The notes below the pieces were generated by a model, which was given only the letters and a program-made list of their open reading frames with translations, was not told the origin of the DNA and did not search any database. From Hofstenia miamia (Eukaryota > Xenacoelomorpha > Acoela > Hofsteniidae), in the NCBI GenBank assembly GCA_900660155.1, contig CABFPE010000154.1, positions 826,240 to 857,748 on the forward strand: a DNA stretch of 31,509 bases, written 5' to 3'. The position numbers were made by a program, and so were the translations under genes. This document shows, in pieces, positions 22,618 through 31,395 of the stretch. The first letter of the stretch is position 1; the number at the start of each line of letters is the position of its first letter.

Positions 22618-22850
22618 CTTCAAACATTTGAACGAAAAACTAAGGCCTTCATTTATGTGAAGGCCTTGGAAGGATTTATATTAATACCTCGCATTGATGT
22701 TGATTCTTGCTGCATACATGTTGAATTTTTGCATACACATGATTCATATAACTGACAACTTCTGACAAGAAATAGGGTTTATCAGTCTACACTTTTCTTC
22801 ACTTTAATAAACATTTTCTCCACTCAAAGTTGAATTACAGATAAATTTGT

Positions 22851-23035
22851 GGTTGTTGTTTGAAACAGTGTATCTCACTTAGCATATATCATTTTCAATT
22901 AATCAAAGCAATATTGATCAATAACTTAATTATACAACCAACTTCAAGTGATTTAAACACCTGATTGATAAACATTTCCGCATAAACTGTCAATGCTGTT
23001 CAGTGAATCTAATTTAAATTACTTAATAAAATTTG
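22851..23035 (+). repeat. 185-bp interspersed repeat, copy A
   Basis: This copy is nearly identical over 185 bases to copy C at 25125-25309, and to copy B at 24954-25070 apart from a 15-base gap and truncation at the N. The other copies sit inside piggyBac coding sequence, so the unit behaves as an inserted repeat. I see no clear terminal inverted repeat or coding sequence. Confidence 0.85.
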
Positions 23036-23169
23036 AAATATAAAACATTCAGTCACATTAATGACAAGGGTTAAAAAAACCACATGAACAATGCTCATGC
23101 TAAAATATATGCTGTGAAAAAACTACAATAGAAGTACCTCTGAGTATGCAGCCCAACTTAAGCTAAGAC

Positions 23170-23310
23170 ATATATATATATATATATATAAAACGTGCAT
23201 TCAAAAGATCTCCTTCAGAAACATCAATAGAAATATATATATATATATATATAATATGCATTTAAAGAAATCTCCTTGAGAAACTATAAACAACCACATC
23301 AATAGAATTG
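23170..23310 (+). repeat. Direct duplication with paired TA microsatellites
   Basis: Two TA runs (about 23170-23191 and 23233-23253) are each followed by similar sequence: GCATTCAAAAGATCTCCTT and GCATTTAAAGAAATCTCCTT. The word CATCAATAGAA also recurs after each. This indicates a local duplication of about 65-75 bases. Confidence 0.7.
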
Positions 23311-23370
23311 TGACATAAGCTTACATTTTCTGTATTGTAAACTTTAAATAACCTTGGTACAAGCACTTAC

Positions 23371-23512
23371 TGGAAATCCCAGTTATTGATTATTAGTGCA
23401 TATCCAAGTTGACAATCACCAGAAGGGTAAGAAGTTGTCTTCTTCGAAATCGATTGAATATGCGATATATCATTTTTGATTAAGCCGTCATTTGTTGAAA
23501 GAATGGTAAGAT
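23371..23512 (-). CDS. Caspase exon: start of the p20 domain
   Basis: The exon encodes 46 whole codons, ending GDCQLGYALIINNWDFQ. The GYALIINN motif is the first beta strand of the caspase fold, and the preceding SKKTTSYPSGD would be the region before the domain. The acceptor is CTTGTTTAG at 23521-23513 (entry phase 1) and the donor is a consensus GTAAGT at 23370-23365 (exit phase 2). The next residues expected, xxRKVFERYMLRN, are exactly those at the start of exon 1261-1640, and the phase fits. The physically closest partner is the decayed exon at 22617. Earlier exons (any prodomain) were not found up to 31509. Confidence 0.8.
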
Positions 23513-24518
23513 CTAAACAAGAACTATAGCGAACTAAATTGAAAGAAATTTTACATTTTAGGGGTAAAAAAATCAAAATGCAAACATTTATTTCAAAACG
23601 TGCTATGATAAAATATTCCAATGTATTACTAGAAATTCATTAATGAGAAGGATAGAATATCAAGCACTACAAAAAATTACAATTGCATTTGCATAAACCA
23701 TGAAAATTGATTGTTTATGTGAGTTTAAACTGAATCATTGAATAAATAGTAAGTTCTAAATAAGCGACAGAAAAAATCGACATACAAAAAAAATTTCAAA
23801 AAGTGCTCCATGATAAATATTCCTACGCATTACTAAAAATGAATGAATGAGAATGATAGAAATTTTTTAACTAAAAAATTATAATTGCATTTACATAAGC
23901 CATGGAAAAGTGAGTGTTTATGTGAGCTTAAACTGAATCATTAACATGCTTTCAGGTACTATTGCTGAACATTTACTTAGTAGAGTAAGGCTTAAATTTA
24001 TTTTAATATTTAATACAAAAACACGATTAATTATATTTAGAATAAAGAAATTATTTAAATAGTATGGTAATAATATCTATTTTTCATTAAAAATGTTGAA
24101 GTTTTGAAAACGATTTATATTCTCTTTATGTCTAGAGTTCATGTTATTCATAGTTTTGACCTCATAAATTTTTCATAATATTTGCAAAGATATCTAAATA
24201 TATCTGTTTGAGGCATGCCATGCGCAAAGTCATTAGTCGCGGAGTCAAAAAATTTTCAACGTTATTTCCCGATCTTACCAAGACCCAATTTTTGCAATAA
24301 CCCGTCGCAAAAATTAAAATAAGTTGTAGTTGCAAACTGATGCTATTCTGAAATTTATATAGTTTTCTGAAATCTTTTAGAACAATATTATTGAGTCCCA
24401 AATAGCATTGTACTTTGTGAAGTACTATCCCTAAGATTCGAAATTTGTTAATCTTACTAAGAACAGCATAATACAGACTAATCAAGTGTAATCCTAGTAA
24501 GATAAACCTAAAACAATG
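23513..24518. other. AT-rich stretch with a 203-bp tandem duplication and a 119-bp-family relic
   Basis: Two imperfect copies spaced about 203 bases apart cover about 23560-23745 and 23765-23946. They share CATTACTA(G/A)AAAT and GTTTATGTGAG(T/C)TTAAAC words. At about 24447-24535 lies a single diverged, inverted relative of the 119-bp tandem repeat found at 27640-29432. A 107-codon open frame on the minus strand (24162-24485) has no recognisable family. Confidence 0.55.
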
Positions 24519-24953
24519 TTATCTTATTAGTTTCCAGAATAAGAAATTAATCATTTTATTCTTATGAAGATCAGTATAATACATTCTTATCAGTTTGTTT
24601 GTTTTATTTTCACATTTCTGGAAAGGAAAGGTTTTTCTCTTCAAATTTGTGTTGTCTGTTTGAGCAGGGTCCAATTCCGGCAGATCAGTAATTGTTACTG
24701 GAGTTTCAGACGAATTGCTGGGATCAATGAGTTGCTGGGCCAAATTCAAAATAAATTGTTTCCGGGACAATTTTGTACCAGTTGATTTTGGAAAATTATC
24801 CAGCTATTCAATGCACATTTTTCCAGCAGGTCATAAAACGCAACTACTGACCATCTCAGTGTAGCTGATTTAATGCTGTATAATCGTAGCATGGCATCGA
24901 GACTATCCACACCAACTTTGTTTTTATTGTACATGTAATATGTAATTATTTCA
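24519..24953 (-). pseudogene. piggyBac transposase C-terminal part
   Basis: The minus-strand reading from 24953 is PEIITYYMYNKNKVGVDSLD, then AMLRLYSIKSATLRWSVVAF and YDLLEKCALNSWII, the conserved piggyBac block NKxKGGVDxxDxM...RWPxxxFxxxLD. It includes the last catalytic Asp of the DDE/D triad (in VGVDSLD). It then reads RKQFILNLAQQLIDPSN and a basic tail. This piece belongs with 25310-26451 but is separated from it by the 185-bp repeat and the N gap. No clear C-terminal cysteine-rich finger is visible. Confidence 0.85.
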
Positions 24954-25256
24954 GGTTTTTGTTTGAAACAGTGTATCTCATTTCAATTAATCAAAGCAAT
25001 ATTGATCAGTAACTTAATTATACAACCAACTTCAAGTGATTTAAACACCTGATTGATAAACATTTCCGCANGACTATCCACACCAACTTTGTTTTTATTG
25101 TACATGTAATATGTAATTATTTCGGGTTTTTGTTTGAAACAGTGTATCTCACTTAGCATATATCATTTTCAATTAATCAAAGCAATATTGATCAATAACT
25201 TAATTATACAACCAACTTCAAGTGATTTAAACACCTGATTGATAAACATTTCCGCA
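24901..25256. repeat. Near-identical duplicated block on both sides of a 1-base N gap
   Basis: Bases 24901-25070 and 25072-25256 both start GACTATCCACACCAAC and both end ACATTTCCGCA. They differ by a 15-base gap and a few substitutions. The duplicated block includes piggyBac coding sequence and part of the 185-bp repeat. The join is marked by a single N at 25071. This is best explained by two overlapping contig ends or alleles placed in tandem. Confidence 0.85.
24954..25070 (+). repeat. 185-bp interspersed repeat, copy B (cut by the N)
   Basis: The copy lacks 15 bases present in copies A and C and stops at the N. It is probably an allelic or assembly duplicate of copy C. Confidence 0.8.
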
Positions 25257-25309
25257 TAAACTGTCAATGCTGTTCAGTGAATCTAATTTAAATTACTTAA
25301 TAAAATTTG
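25125..25309 (+). repeat. 185-bp interspersed repeat, copy C, inserted in piggyBac
   Basis: The copy is full length, like copy A. On its left is piggyBac C-terminal coding sequence and on its right piggyBac core coding sequence (VVLFSTM on the minus strand). It therefore splits the transposase, and a short piece of piggyBac coding sequence is missing at the junction. Confidence 0.85.
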
Positions 25310-26451
25310 CATGGTAGAGAATAAAACAACACTTTTTTGTTTTTTTCTGTGGTATGCAATATGGCTTTTATAAAGGGGTTGTTTTGCTCTCATTGAGGGG
25401 ATGAGAGATTTTGAAGATTTTCGTACATTACCTACATAGATAGTGCACTGTGAGAAAAGAAATTTTGCCAGCGGCGCCGAAATAAAAAAGTGGTCAGCTG
25501 TGACGTTATAACCCTTTGTGTAATAGGGCTCCATCAATATTTTCACAAAAAACGCTCCTACAGGTTCAGCATCTCCTCGAGCAGTTTCAGCGCCTAAGTA
25601 TGGAATATAACGAACGCAATACTTAGTTTGAACATCAGCGAGAGCACCCAATATTTCAAACTAAATTTGTCTGGTTTGTTCGGCATAAATTGCAGAAATC
25701 GACACCGGTTTTTCATTGGTAACAATTGCTAATCGATTGTTAGACTTGGATAGGGTATATATACTTGGGCACATTGGCAAACAAATTCTGTATGTACTTC
25801 CCTAAAATGTGAATTCTTGTCGGTTTCTATCTTATTTTGTGTTTGGCGAACCTCAAAAATCGTAAAATCAACTTGAATCGGCTTCCCAAAATTGTGTTTT
25901 CATCAATGAACAGCGGAATTTGTGGGACCAAACGTTGTCGATGGATGCCCAATGAAACCCATTCCCCCCATACATTAATCAATCCGATAAATGCCTCAAA
26001 ATCTGCTTTCAGTAATTAATGATACCAAAACATTTACCTTTTTCTTCAGTGCAGGAAACTATTATAGACAAATTCTTTTCCATAAATAAAATGCGCCAGG
26101 ATAATTAGTCAAATACAAACTGCTTGAAGAAAGATTTTACGCCAGGTTTATCTCGAAAAATGTTCTCTGCTATTGGCCTTGCCAAAACATTGAAAATTTC
26201 TATTAAATCCCATTTCGTTTGGTCTCTTGATATCCACATATGTTCCTTCTTCTTCAACTGTTTCTATGTCGCTTTCCAGGTAGCTCTCTAACTCTAACAA
26301 GACCACATTTTCGTTTACATCTGGCTGTTTCTTGTTCAAAATCTGAACCTGCGTCATTATCTGAACCCGAATTGTCAAGCTGTTTTATTACGTTATAATC
26401 CGAGTGCTTTATGCTTATTTTTGATTGGTCGCTGGCTTTCGAGTCATCCAT
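25310..26451 (-). pseudogene. piggyBac transposase N-terminal and core part
   Basis: On the minus strand the relic starts MDDSKASDQSKISIKHSDYN and has an acidic N-terminus. Blocks in order are NIFRDKPGVKSFFKQFV, then KADFEAFIGLINVWG, RFKLILRFLRFAKHK, FMPNKPDKFSLKYWVLADVQ and the open stretch GYNVTADHFFISAPLAKFLF. The last contains a catalytic Asp of the DDE_Tnp_1_7 fold. This enzyme cuts and pastes DNA at TTAA. At least four frame changes or stops break it (for example at about 26250, 26100, 25850 and 25660), so it is inactive. It joins 24519-24953 across the inserted repeat. Confidence 0.88.
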
Positions 26452-26774
26452 TAGCGCGTGCTTTATTTAATTTGAATTGCTAAATTGATGACTGATTGTC
26501 TGCTCAGCACTTTTTGTTAGCCGTAAATATGTACCCTTGTGTAAGTGTTATTTCTGATACCGTCAGAATTTTTAATTTAAGTTTTGATTTCCCAATGATC
26601 AGTTGTATTTTTTTAATTACATATTTCTCAAACTGTTACTTTACTAACATTTTAGGTATAATAAATTTTACCAAATTGGCCCTTACTTTTCTGGTTATCT
26701 TATACTGGTTTTTCTTATTATTTTATATTAATACTTAACATGTACTGTAGCTAAATATAGGGCATCACTTCGGG

Positions 26775-26829
26775 TACAGCACTGCTACTGGTGGCTGTAA
26801 CTGAATGCCAGTAACCACTTCTGTACCCT
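26775..26829. repeat. Imperfect hairpin with arms of about 20 bp
   Basis: GGGTACAGCACTGCTACTGG pairs with CCAGTAACCACTTCTGTACC(C), leaving a loop of about 16 bases. It is somewhat short for a typical pre-miRNA and may be a small MITE. Confidence 0.6.
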
Positions 26830-27097
26830 AAGAGATAAAGTAGGTTTAGGAGAATAAGGTTTTTTGTTTACATGTACGATAACAAGAAAGTGTGGCCTTT
26901 CAACTTTTGATGAACTAAGCGTAGGGATTAGGTTTTCTTATTTCTGCGGCGGCCAGAGGCAATCTCAACTATCAGAAGAATTACAATGATCTTTCTTCTC
27001 TGAGTTGTTGTTGGAGTATACAATTGGTTCCCCATAACTTCGCTAAACTGCAAGTAAGAAGAAAATTGCAATTTATTACTTGTTTATTTGTTTGGTT

Positions 27098-27141
27098 AGA
27101 ATGTTCCACTGTGGAAGGAAGTCCCTAGACGAGAACATTCT
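27098..27141. promoter_or_regulatory. Paired GAAnnTTC dyads, possible heat-shock elements
   Basis: AGAATGTTC (27098-27106) and GAACATTCT (27133-27141) are exact inverted repeats of each other, and each fits the nGAAnnTTCn heat-shock factor consensus. GGAAGGAAGTCC lies between them. They stand about 300 bases upstream of the putative exon at 27440. Function is inference, since such short dyads also occur by chance. Confidence 0.25.
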
Positions 27142-27439
27142 GCAATATATACCTTGCTCTGAAGCAGAATTAAATTTGGTTGTTTCCTTATTATACAATT
27201 ATAATTATTCCTGAATTTTATGCACACACATGCACACATTCTTCTTTGAACTTATCTTTCTAGAACATTTTGATTTGCATTCGGTATAGAGTTAATCATG
27301 TCTAATATCTGCCTGAGTTTTTTTTAAAGTTTCAATCTTTATTTTATAGGTTGTGACCACTTTTAATATGACTCTGAGCAGTTTAGTTAACATTGGCATG
27401 CATTGAATACCCTACTATAAATAAAGTATTTTTCTTTAG

Positions 27440-27535
27440 ATGTATTGACAAGCATGGTTGCCGCCAATAAATGGGATGTGCCAAAAGCTGCTGTAAATCA
27501 GTTGGATTCGGAACTTAGTAGCAAATCACAAAAAG
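27440..27535 (+). CDS. Putative exon of an unidentified gene
   Basis: The acceptor is TTTTTCTTTAG at 27429-27439 and the donor is AAAAAG|GTTTCT at 27536. The frame between them reads VLTSMVAANKWDVPKAAVNQ, then LDSELSSKSQK, with no stop and a protein-like composition. It enters in phase 1 and leaves in phase 1, matching the exon at 29461. I do not recognise the family. The intron that follows contains the 119-bp tandem array. No upstream exon was identified. Confidence 0.5.
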
Positions 27536-27639
27536 GTTTCTTTCTAAAAACTTCTTTTTGGACAAAACAGTGTTTATTTTTGGTTGATAATCGATTATTT
27601 ATTTTAATTTATTGTACTACATAAATTAGAAACATTAGT

Positions 27640-29432
27640 TATCTTATTAAGATTAATTTAGATATAAAGCTCTATAAAAAATTTTTATCTTATTAGTGAT
27701 CTTATTAGTAGTCTGTACGATCTTGTAATTACATGCTATTCTTGTTAGGAACATTATTAGTAATCTTACTAAGATTAATAAACTTTTCCATAATAAAAAA
27801 TTGTTATCTTATTAGTGATCTTATTAGTAGTCTGTACGATCTTGTAATTACATGCTATTCTTGTTAGGGACATTATTAGTAATCTTACTAAGATTAATAA
27901 ACTTTTCCATAATAAAAAATTGTTATCTTATTAGTGATCTTATTAGTAGTCTGTACGATCTTGTAATTACATGCTATTCTTGTTAGGGACATTATTAGTA
28001 ATCTTACTAAGATTAATAAACTTTTCCATAATAAAAAATTGTTATCTTATTAGTGATCTTATTAGTAGTCTGTACGATCTTGTAATTACATGCTATTCTT
28101 GTTAGGGACATTATTAGTAATCTTACTAAGATTAATAAACTTTTCCATAATAAAAAATTGTTATCTTATTAGTGATCTTATTAGTAGTCTGTACGATCTT
28201 GTAATTACATGTTATTCTTGTTATGGACATTATTAGTAATCTTACTAAGATTAATAAACTTTTCCATAATAAAAAATTGTTATTTTATTAGTGATCTTAT
28301 TAGTAGTCTGTATGATTTTGTAATTACATGCTATTCTTGTTAGGGAGATTATTAGTAATCTTACTAAGATTAATAAACTTTTCCATAATAAAAAATTGTT
28401 ATCTTATTAGTGATCTTATTAGTAGTCTGTACGATTTTGTAATTACATGCTATTCTTGTTAGGGAGATTATTAGTAATCTTACTAAGATTAATAAACTTT
28501 TCCATAATAAAAAATTGTTATCTTATTAGTGATCTTATTAGTAGTCTGTACGATTTTGTAATTACATGCTATTCTTGTTAGGGAGATTATTAGTAATCTT
28601 ACTAAGATTAATAAACTTTTCCATAATAAAAAATTGTTATCTTATTAGTGATCTTATTAGTAGTCTGTACGATTTTGTAATTACATGCTATTCTTGTTAG
28701 GGAGATTATTAGTAATCTTACTAAGATTAATAAACTTTTCCATAATAAAAAATTGTTATCTTATTAGTGATCTTATTAGTAGTCTGTACGATTTTGTAAT
28801 TACATGCTATTCTTGTTAGGGAGATTATTAGTAATCTTACTAAGATTAATAAACTTTTCCATAATAAAAAATTGTTATCTTATTAGTGATCTTATTAGTA
28901 GTCTGTACGATTTTGTAATTACATGCTATTCTTGTTAGGGAGATTATTAGTAATCTTACTAAGATTAATAAACTTTTCCATAATAAAAAATTGTTATCTT
29001 ATTAGTGATCTTATTAGTAGTCTGTACGATTTTGTAATTACATGCTATTCTTGTTAGGGAGATTATTAGTAATCTTACTAAGATTAATAAACTTTTCCAT
29101 AATAAAATTGTTATCTTATTAGTGATCTTATTAGTAGTCTGTACGATTTTGTAATTACATGCTATTCTTGTTAGGGAGATTATTAGTAATCTTACTAAGA
29201 TTAATAAACTTATCCAAAATAAAAATTTTTTACCTTAATTAGTGATCTTATTAGTAGTCTGTACGATTTTGTAATTACATGCTATTCTTGTTAGGGAGAT
29301 TATTAGTAATCTTACTAAGATTAATAAACTTTTCCATAATAAAAAATTTTTATCATATTAGTGATCTTATTAGTAGTCTGTACGATTTTGTAATTACATG
29401 CTATTCTTGTTAGGGAGATTATTAGTAATCTT
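27640..29432 (+). repeat. 119-bp tandem repeat array, 15 copies
   Basis: The marker AGTAGTCTGTA recurs 15 times at almost exactly 119-bp spacing. Each unit contains the perfect palindrome TAATCTTACTAAGATTA and paired CTTATTAGTGATCTTATTAG words. Copies 1-5 share GATCTTG and GGACATT, while copies 6-15 share GATTTTG and GGAGATT, so there are two homogenised blocks that switch near 28310. Units 13 and 14 have small length changes. There are no unique spacers, so it is a satellite-like array and not a CRISPR. It lies between two putative exons. Confidence 0.95.
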
Positions 29433-29460
29433 ATAATATATATTACTTGTTTTTGTTTAG

Positions 29461-29514
29461 ATGTTGTAACTACTTCATTCCTACTAGAGTTACAGAAACG
29501 TTTTCTATATTCAG
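29461..29514 (+). CDS. Putative second exon of the unidentified gene
   Basis: The acceptor is TTGTTTTTGTTTAG at 29447-29460 and the donor is TCAG|GTTCGT at 29515. The frame joined to exon 27440-27535 in phase 1 reads D-VVTTSFLLELQKRFLYS. Phase agreement across the tandem array is the main support. Short length and lack of a known family keep the confidence low. Confidence 0.42.
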
Positions 29515-30471
29515 GTTCGTCAAAAAATTGTGATTATTTTATTTACAATATATTTTAGGCAATTTTTGAAAATTGGGTTTTCTGTGCAAAGTCAACGCAT
29601 GCTGTGAATTTCATTAATAACTATCAACCCGTTCTTCATTCATTGCCATGCAAATAAAGTAAGGCCAATTTTAAATATTTAATAAGTTATTATTTGAACT
29701 AATTTACACAATGATCAGCATTTCAAGAGAATTTGACAGCGGTAATTTTTATACAATATATAAAAAATGAATTTAGTGCATTATTATGGATTGGCCATTC
29801 AAACGCGATAATAGTGCAATATTATACATTACATTATTTTAATATTGTTCATAGAAATCTTTTACGCCAAAAAGATTTCATTTGTATGTGATTGAGACAA
29901 ATGCACATTTTAGTATTGCTGCTAATATGTAACTAATGTAATATTATGAAAGATAAGTTTTTCACTATTGATATTATTTAAATTTTGTTGGCGCACTATA
30001 TATTTTATATTTATAATGTGGCAACTACTGCGTATTTTGATTATTTTGCTATGTGAATATAGGGGGCAATTTGGTTATTTTGTAACATAGCAAATACGTA
30101 GCGTTTTGGATATTTTGCTACGTCGCAAAAAGGTGGCATTTTGGTTATGTAGTTACATGGCATTCTGCCATTTAATTTTCGTTATTTTGCCACGTGGCAT
30201 TTTCATTATTTTGTTACGTGGCACAGAGGAACCATATTTACGTAAATGCGACGTAAATTCTAAGTGAAAGTGCGAAGTAATGCCACGAAAATGCCACGTC
30301 ACTACCATTGATAGAACGTGTAGTAAAACAGCGCGGAAACTGCCGAACATTAAAACAATCATTACATGAAATATTTCCTTCTGTGAAATATTTCTGTCAC
30401 GCGAAGCCGTACGAAAATCCAGTCTGACTGCAATGTTAATACATGTGATACAAATTATTTTAGCGATTGCA
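29515..30471. other. AT-rich stretch with degenerate short repeats
   Basis: No gene is supported. At 30030-30225 a degenerate repeat of about 33-38 bases recurs around the words ATTTTG(C/T)(T/C)ACGTGGCAT. The open frame on the minus strand at 30153-30362 runs through this repeat and is not a gene. Confidence 0.55.
30030..30225. repeat. Degenerate tandem repeat of about 35 bp
   Basis: Six or so imperfect units carry ATTTTGCTACGTGGCATTTT-like sequence at about 30043, 30077, 30110, 30145, 30183 and 30208. The inverted words GCCACGAAAATGCCACG follow near 30282. Confidence 0.7.
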
Positions 30472-30797
30472 TTAACCCTCTAACTACCACTGAATCTTGT
30501 GCACGTTAAATACCAGTGGGTCAATTTGACCCAAACTTTGAAAAATGTACTGTTGTGACTAAAAATATGGCATATACAGCAGTTTGACGAATTCAATGTA
30601 AATGTTTAAGTGCCCTTATTTGGAAGGCTTATATGAAAAATTAGCATTTCAAGTAGAAAACTTCTGTTGAAAAAATTGTTTAATGACATCATATACAAAA
30701 CGTCTACAAACATTAGAAGCACACTGATGATGAATGATCATTACACACTGGATCGTGGCATTTTGAGCACATCATTCGTTCGCTCTTCACTCAGGAC
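30472..30797 (-). mobile_element. piggyBac element 3' end with C-terminal coding remnant
   Basis: TTAA at 30472-30475 is followed by CCCTCTAACTACC, and the segment later contains GTGGGTCAATTTGACCC, a palindromic subterminal motif. On the minus strand near 30797-30710 the frame KSERMMCSKCHDPVCNDHSS ends the transposase. Its CxxC...CxxH pattern is the piggyBac C-terminal cysteine-rich finger that binds the element ends. The rest of the transposase is missing because a hAT-type sequence starts at 30798. The strand is that of the coding remnant. Confidence 0.75.
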
Positions 30798-31135
30798 CAG
30801 AGGTGTGCATTCAGGGTAAGCAAGGTAAGCGCCGCTTGCCCATTGAAATTTATTTGAACAAATGAAGAAAAAATATTTATGCTTACACAACATATGTATA
30901 AGTTTCCAATTCTTTTAAATTTCCTTTTTTTCTTAACTTCTAAACATTAACCTAATTACTGTTCATTTTCGTCATTTAAAAAATGTAAAATACTGTATTT
31001 TGGGTAGGTTTTTTCTTGTTGAACAATTGAACTATATGAGTTTCGTAATAATTGATTTAATATTAAGAACAGCAATAATAATCAATATCCTATTACTTAA
31101 ATTTGCGTCATAATAATTGCTCGACTGTGCCTTAA
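30798..31135. mobile_element. Left end of a hAT-type element inserted in piggyBac
   Basis: CAGAGGTGTGCATTC at 30798 resembles hAT termini (CAGxGGTG...). A palindromic subterminal GGTAAGCGCCGCTTGCCC follows. It interrupts the piggyBac finger coding sequence. The preceding eight bases CTCAGGAC would be the target duplication, but the right end was not found in the window. No coding sequence is visible. Confidence 0.4.
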
Positions 31136-31395
31136 GCCCATGCTACATGAACAACTATTGTCGCCGATTTTTATTGGCAACGAAAATCGTTTGTGTAGCA
31201 CCCCTCTTCCACGACTAAAATCGGAAGTAATTATCTAGACTAAAGTTGTTCGTTCGGTCCAACTAAAGTTGGCGACAAATTTGTCCGTTCGGTCAAACAA
31301 AAATTGGACAATAAAAATTGTTCGTGTAGCACCCCTTTCGCCAACTTTAGTCGTGAAGTAATTAAATGACAAAAGTTATTCGTATAGCAGGGTGC
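31136..31395. mobile_element. MITE-like element with imperfect inverted ends and internal duplication
   Basis: The left end GCCCATGCTACATGAACAAC and the right end GTTATTCGTATAGCAGGGTGC are imperfect inverted repeats. Inside, GTGTAGCACCCCT...GAAGTAATTA occurs twice, 131 bases apart (from 31193 and from 31324). The short inverted word CCAACTAAAGTTGG lies near 31259. It is non-coding, and no target duplication was recognised. Confidence 0.5.

Larger units (their letters stand above)
22618..23370. other. Caspase intron sequence with repeats
   Basis: The stretch lies between the decayed p20 exon and the intact upstream caspase exon. It holds copy A of a 185-bp repeat (22851-23035) and two TA microsatellites. 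A hairpin-forming AGGCCTTCATTTATGTGAAGGCCTT lies at 22642-22667 (arms about 9-10 bases). No coding sequence was found. Confidence 0.6.
26452..27439. other. Non-coding stretch with a hairpin and a paired heat-shock-like motif
   Basis: No gene was recognised. An imperfect hairpin lies at 26775-26829 and two GAAnnTTC dyads at 27098-27141. The remainder is AT-rich. Confidence 0.5.

Noticed and set aside
24162-24485. 107-codon minus-strand frame upstream of the caspase exon, considered as a caspase prodomain (CARD or death-effector)
   Set aside because: No conserved hydrophobic pattern of either domain and no splice link to 23512 could be seen.
27098-27212. 37-codon plus-strand open frame starting MFHCGRKSLDEN, considered as a first exon of the gene at 27440
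   Set aside because: No donor site in phase with 27440 was found and it overlaps the GAAnnTTC inverted repeat. Kept as non-coding.
27640-29432. Regular repeats that could suggest a CRISPR array
   Set aside because: The whole 119-bp period is conserved with no variable spacers, and the DNA is eukaryotic. It is a tandem satellite-like array.
30153-30362. 69-codon minus-strand open frame
   Set aside because: It runs through the degenerate ATTTTG/ACGTGGCAT repeat and has repeat-derived composition.
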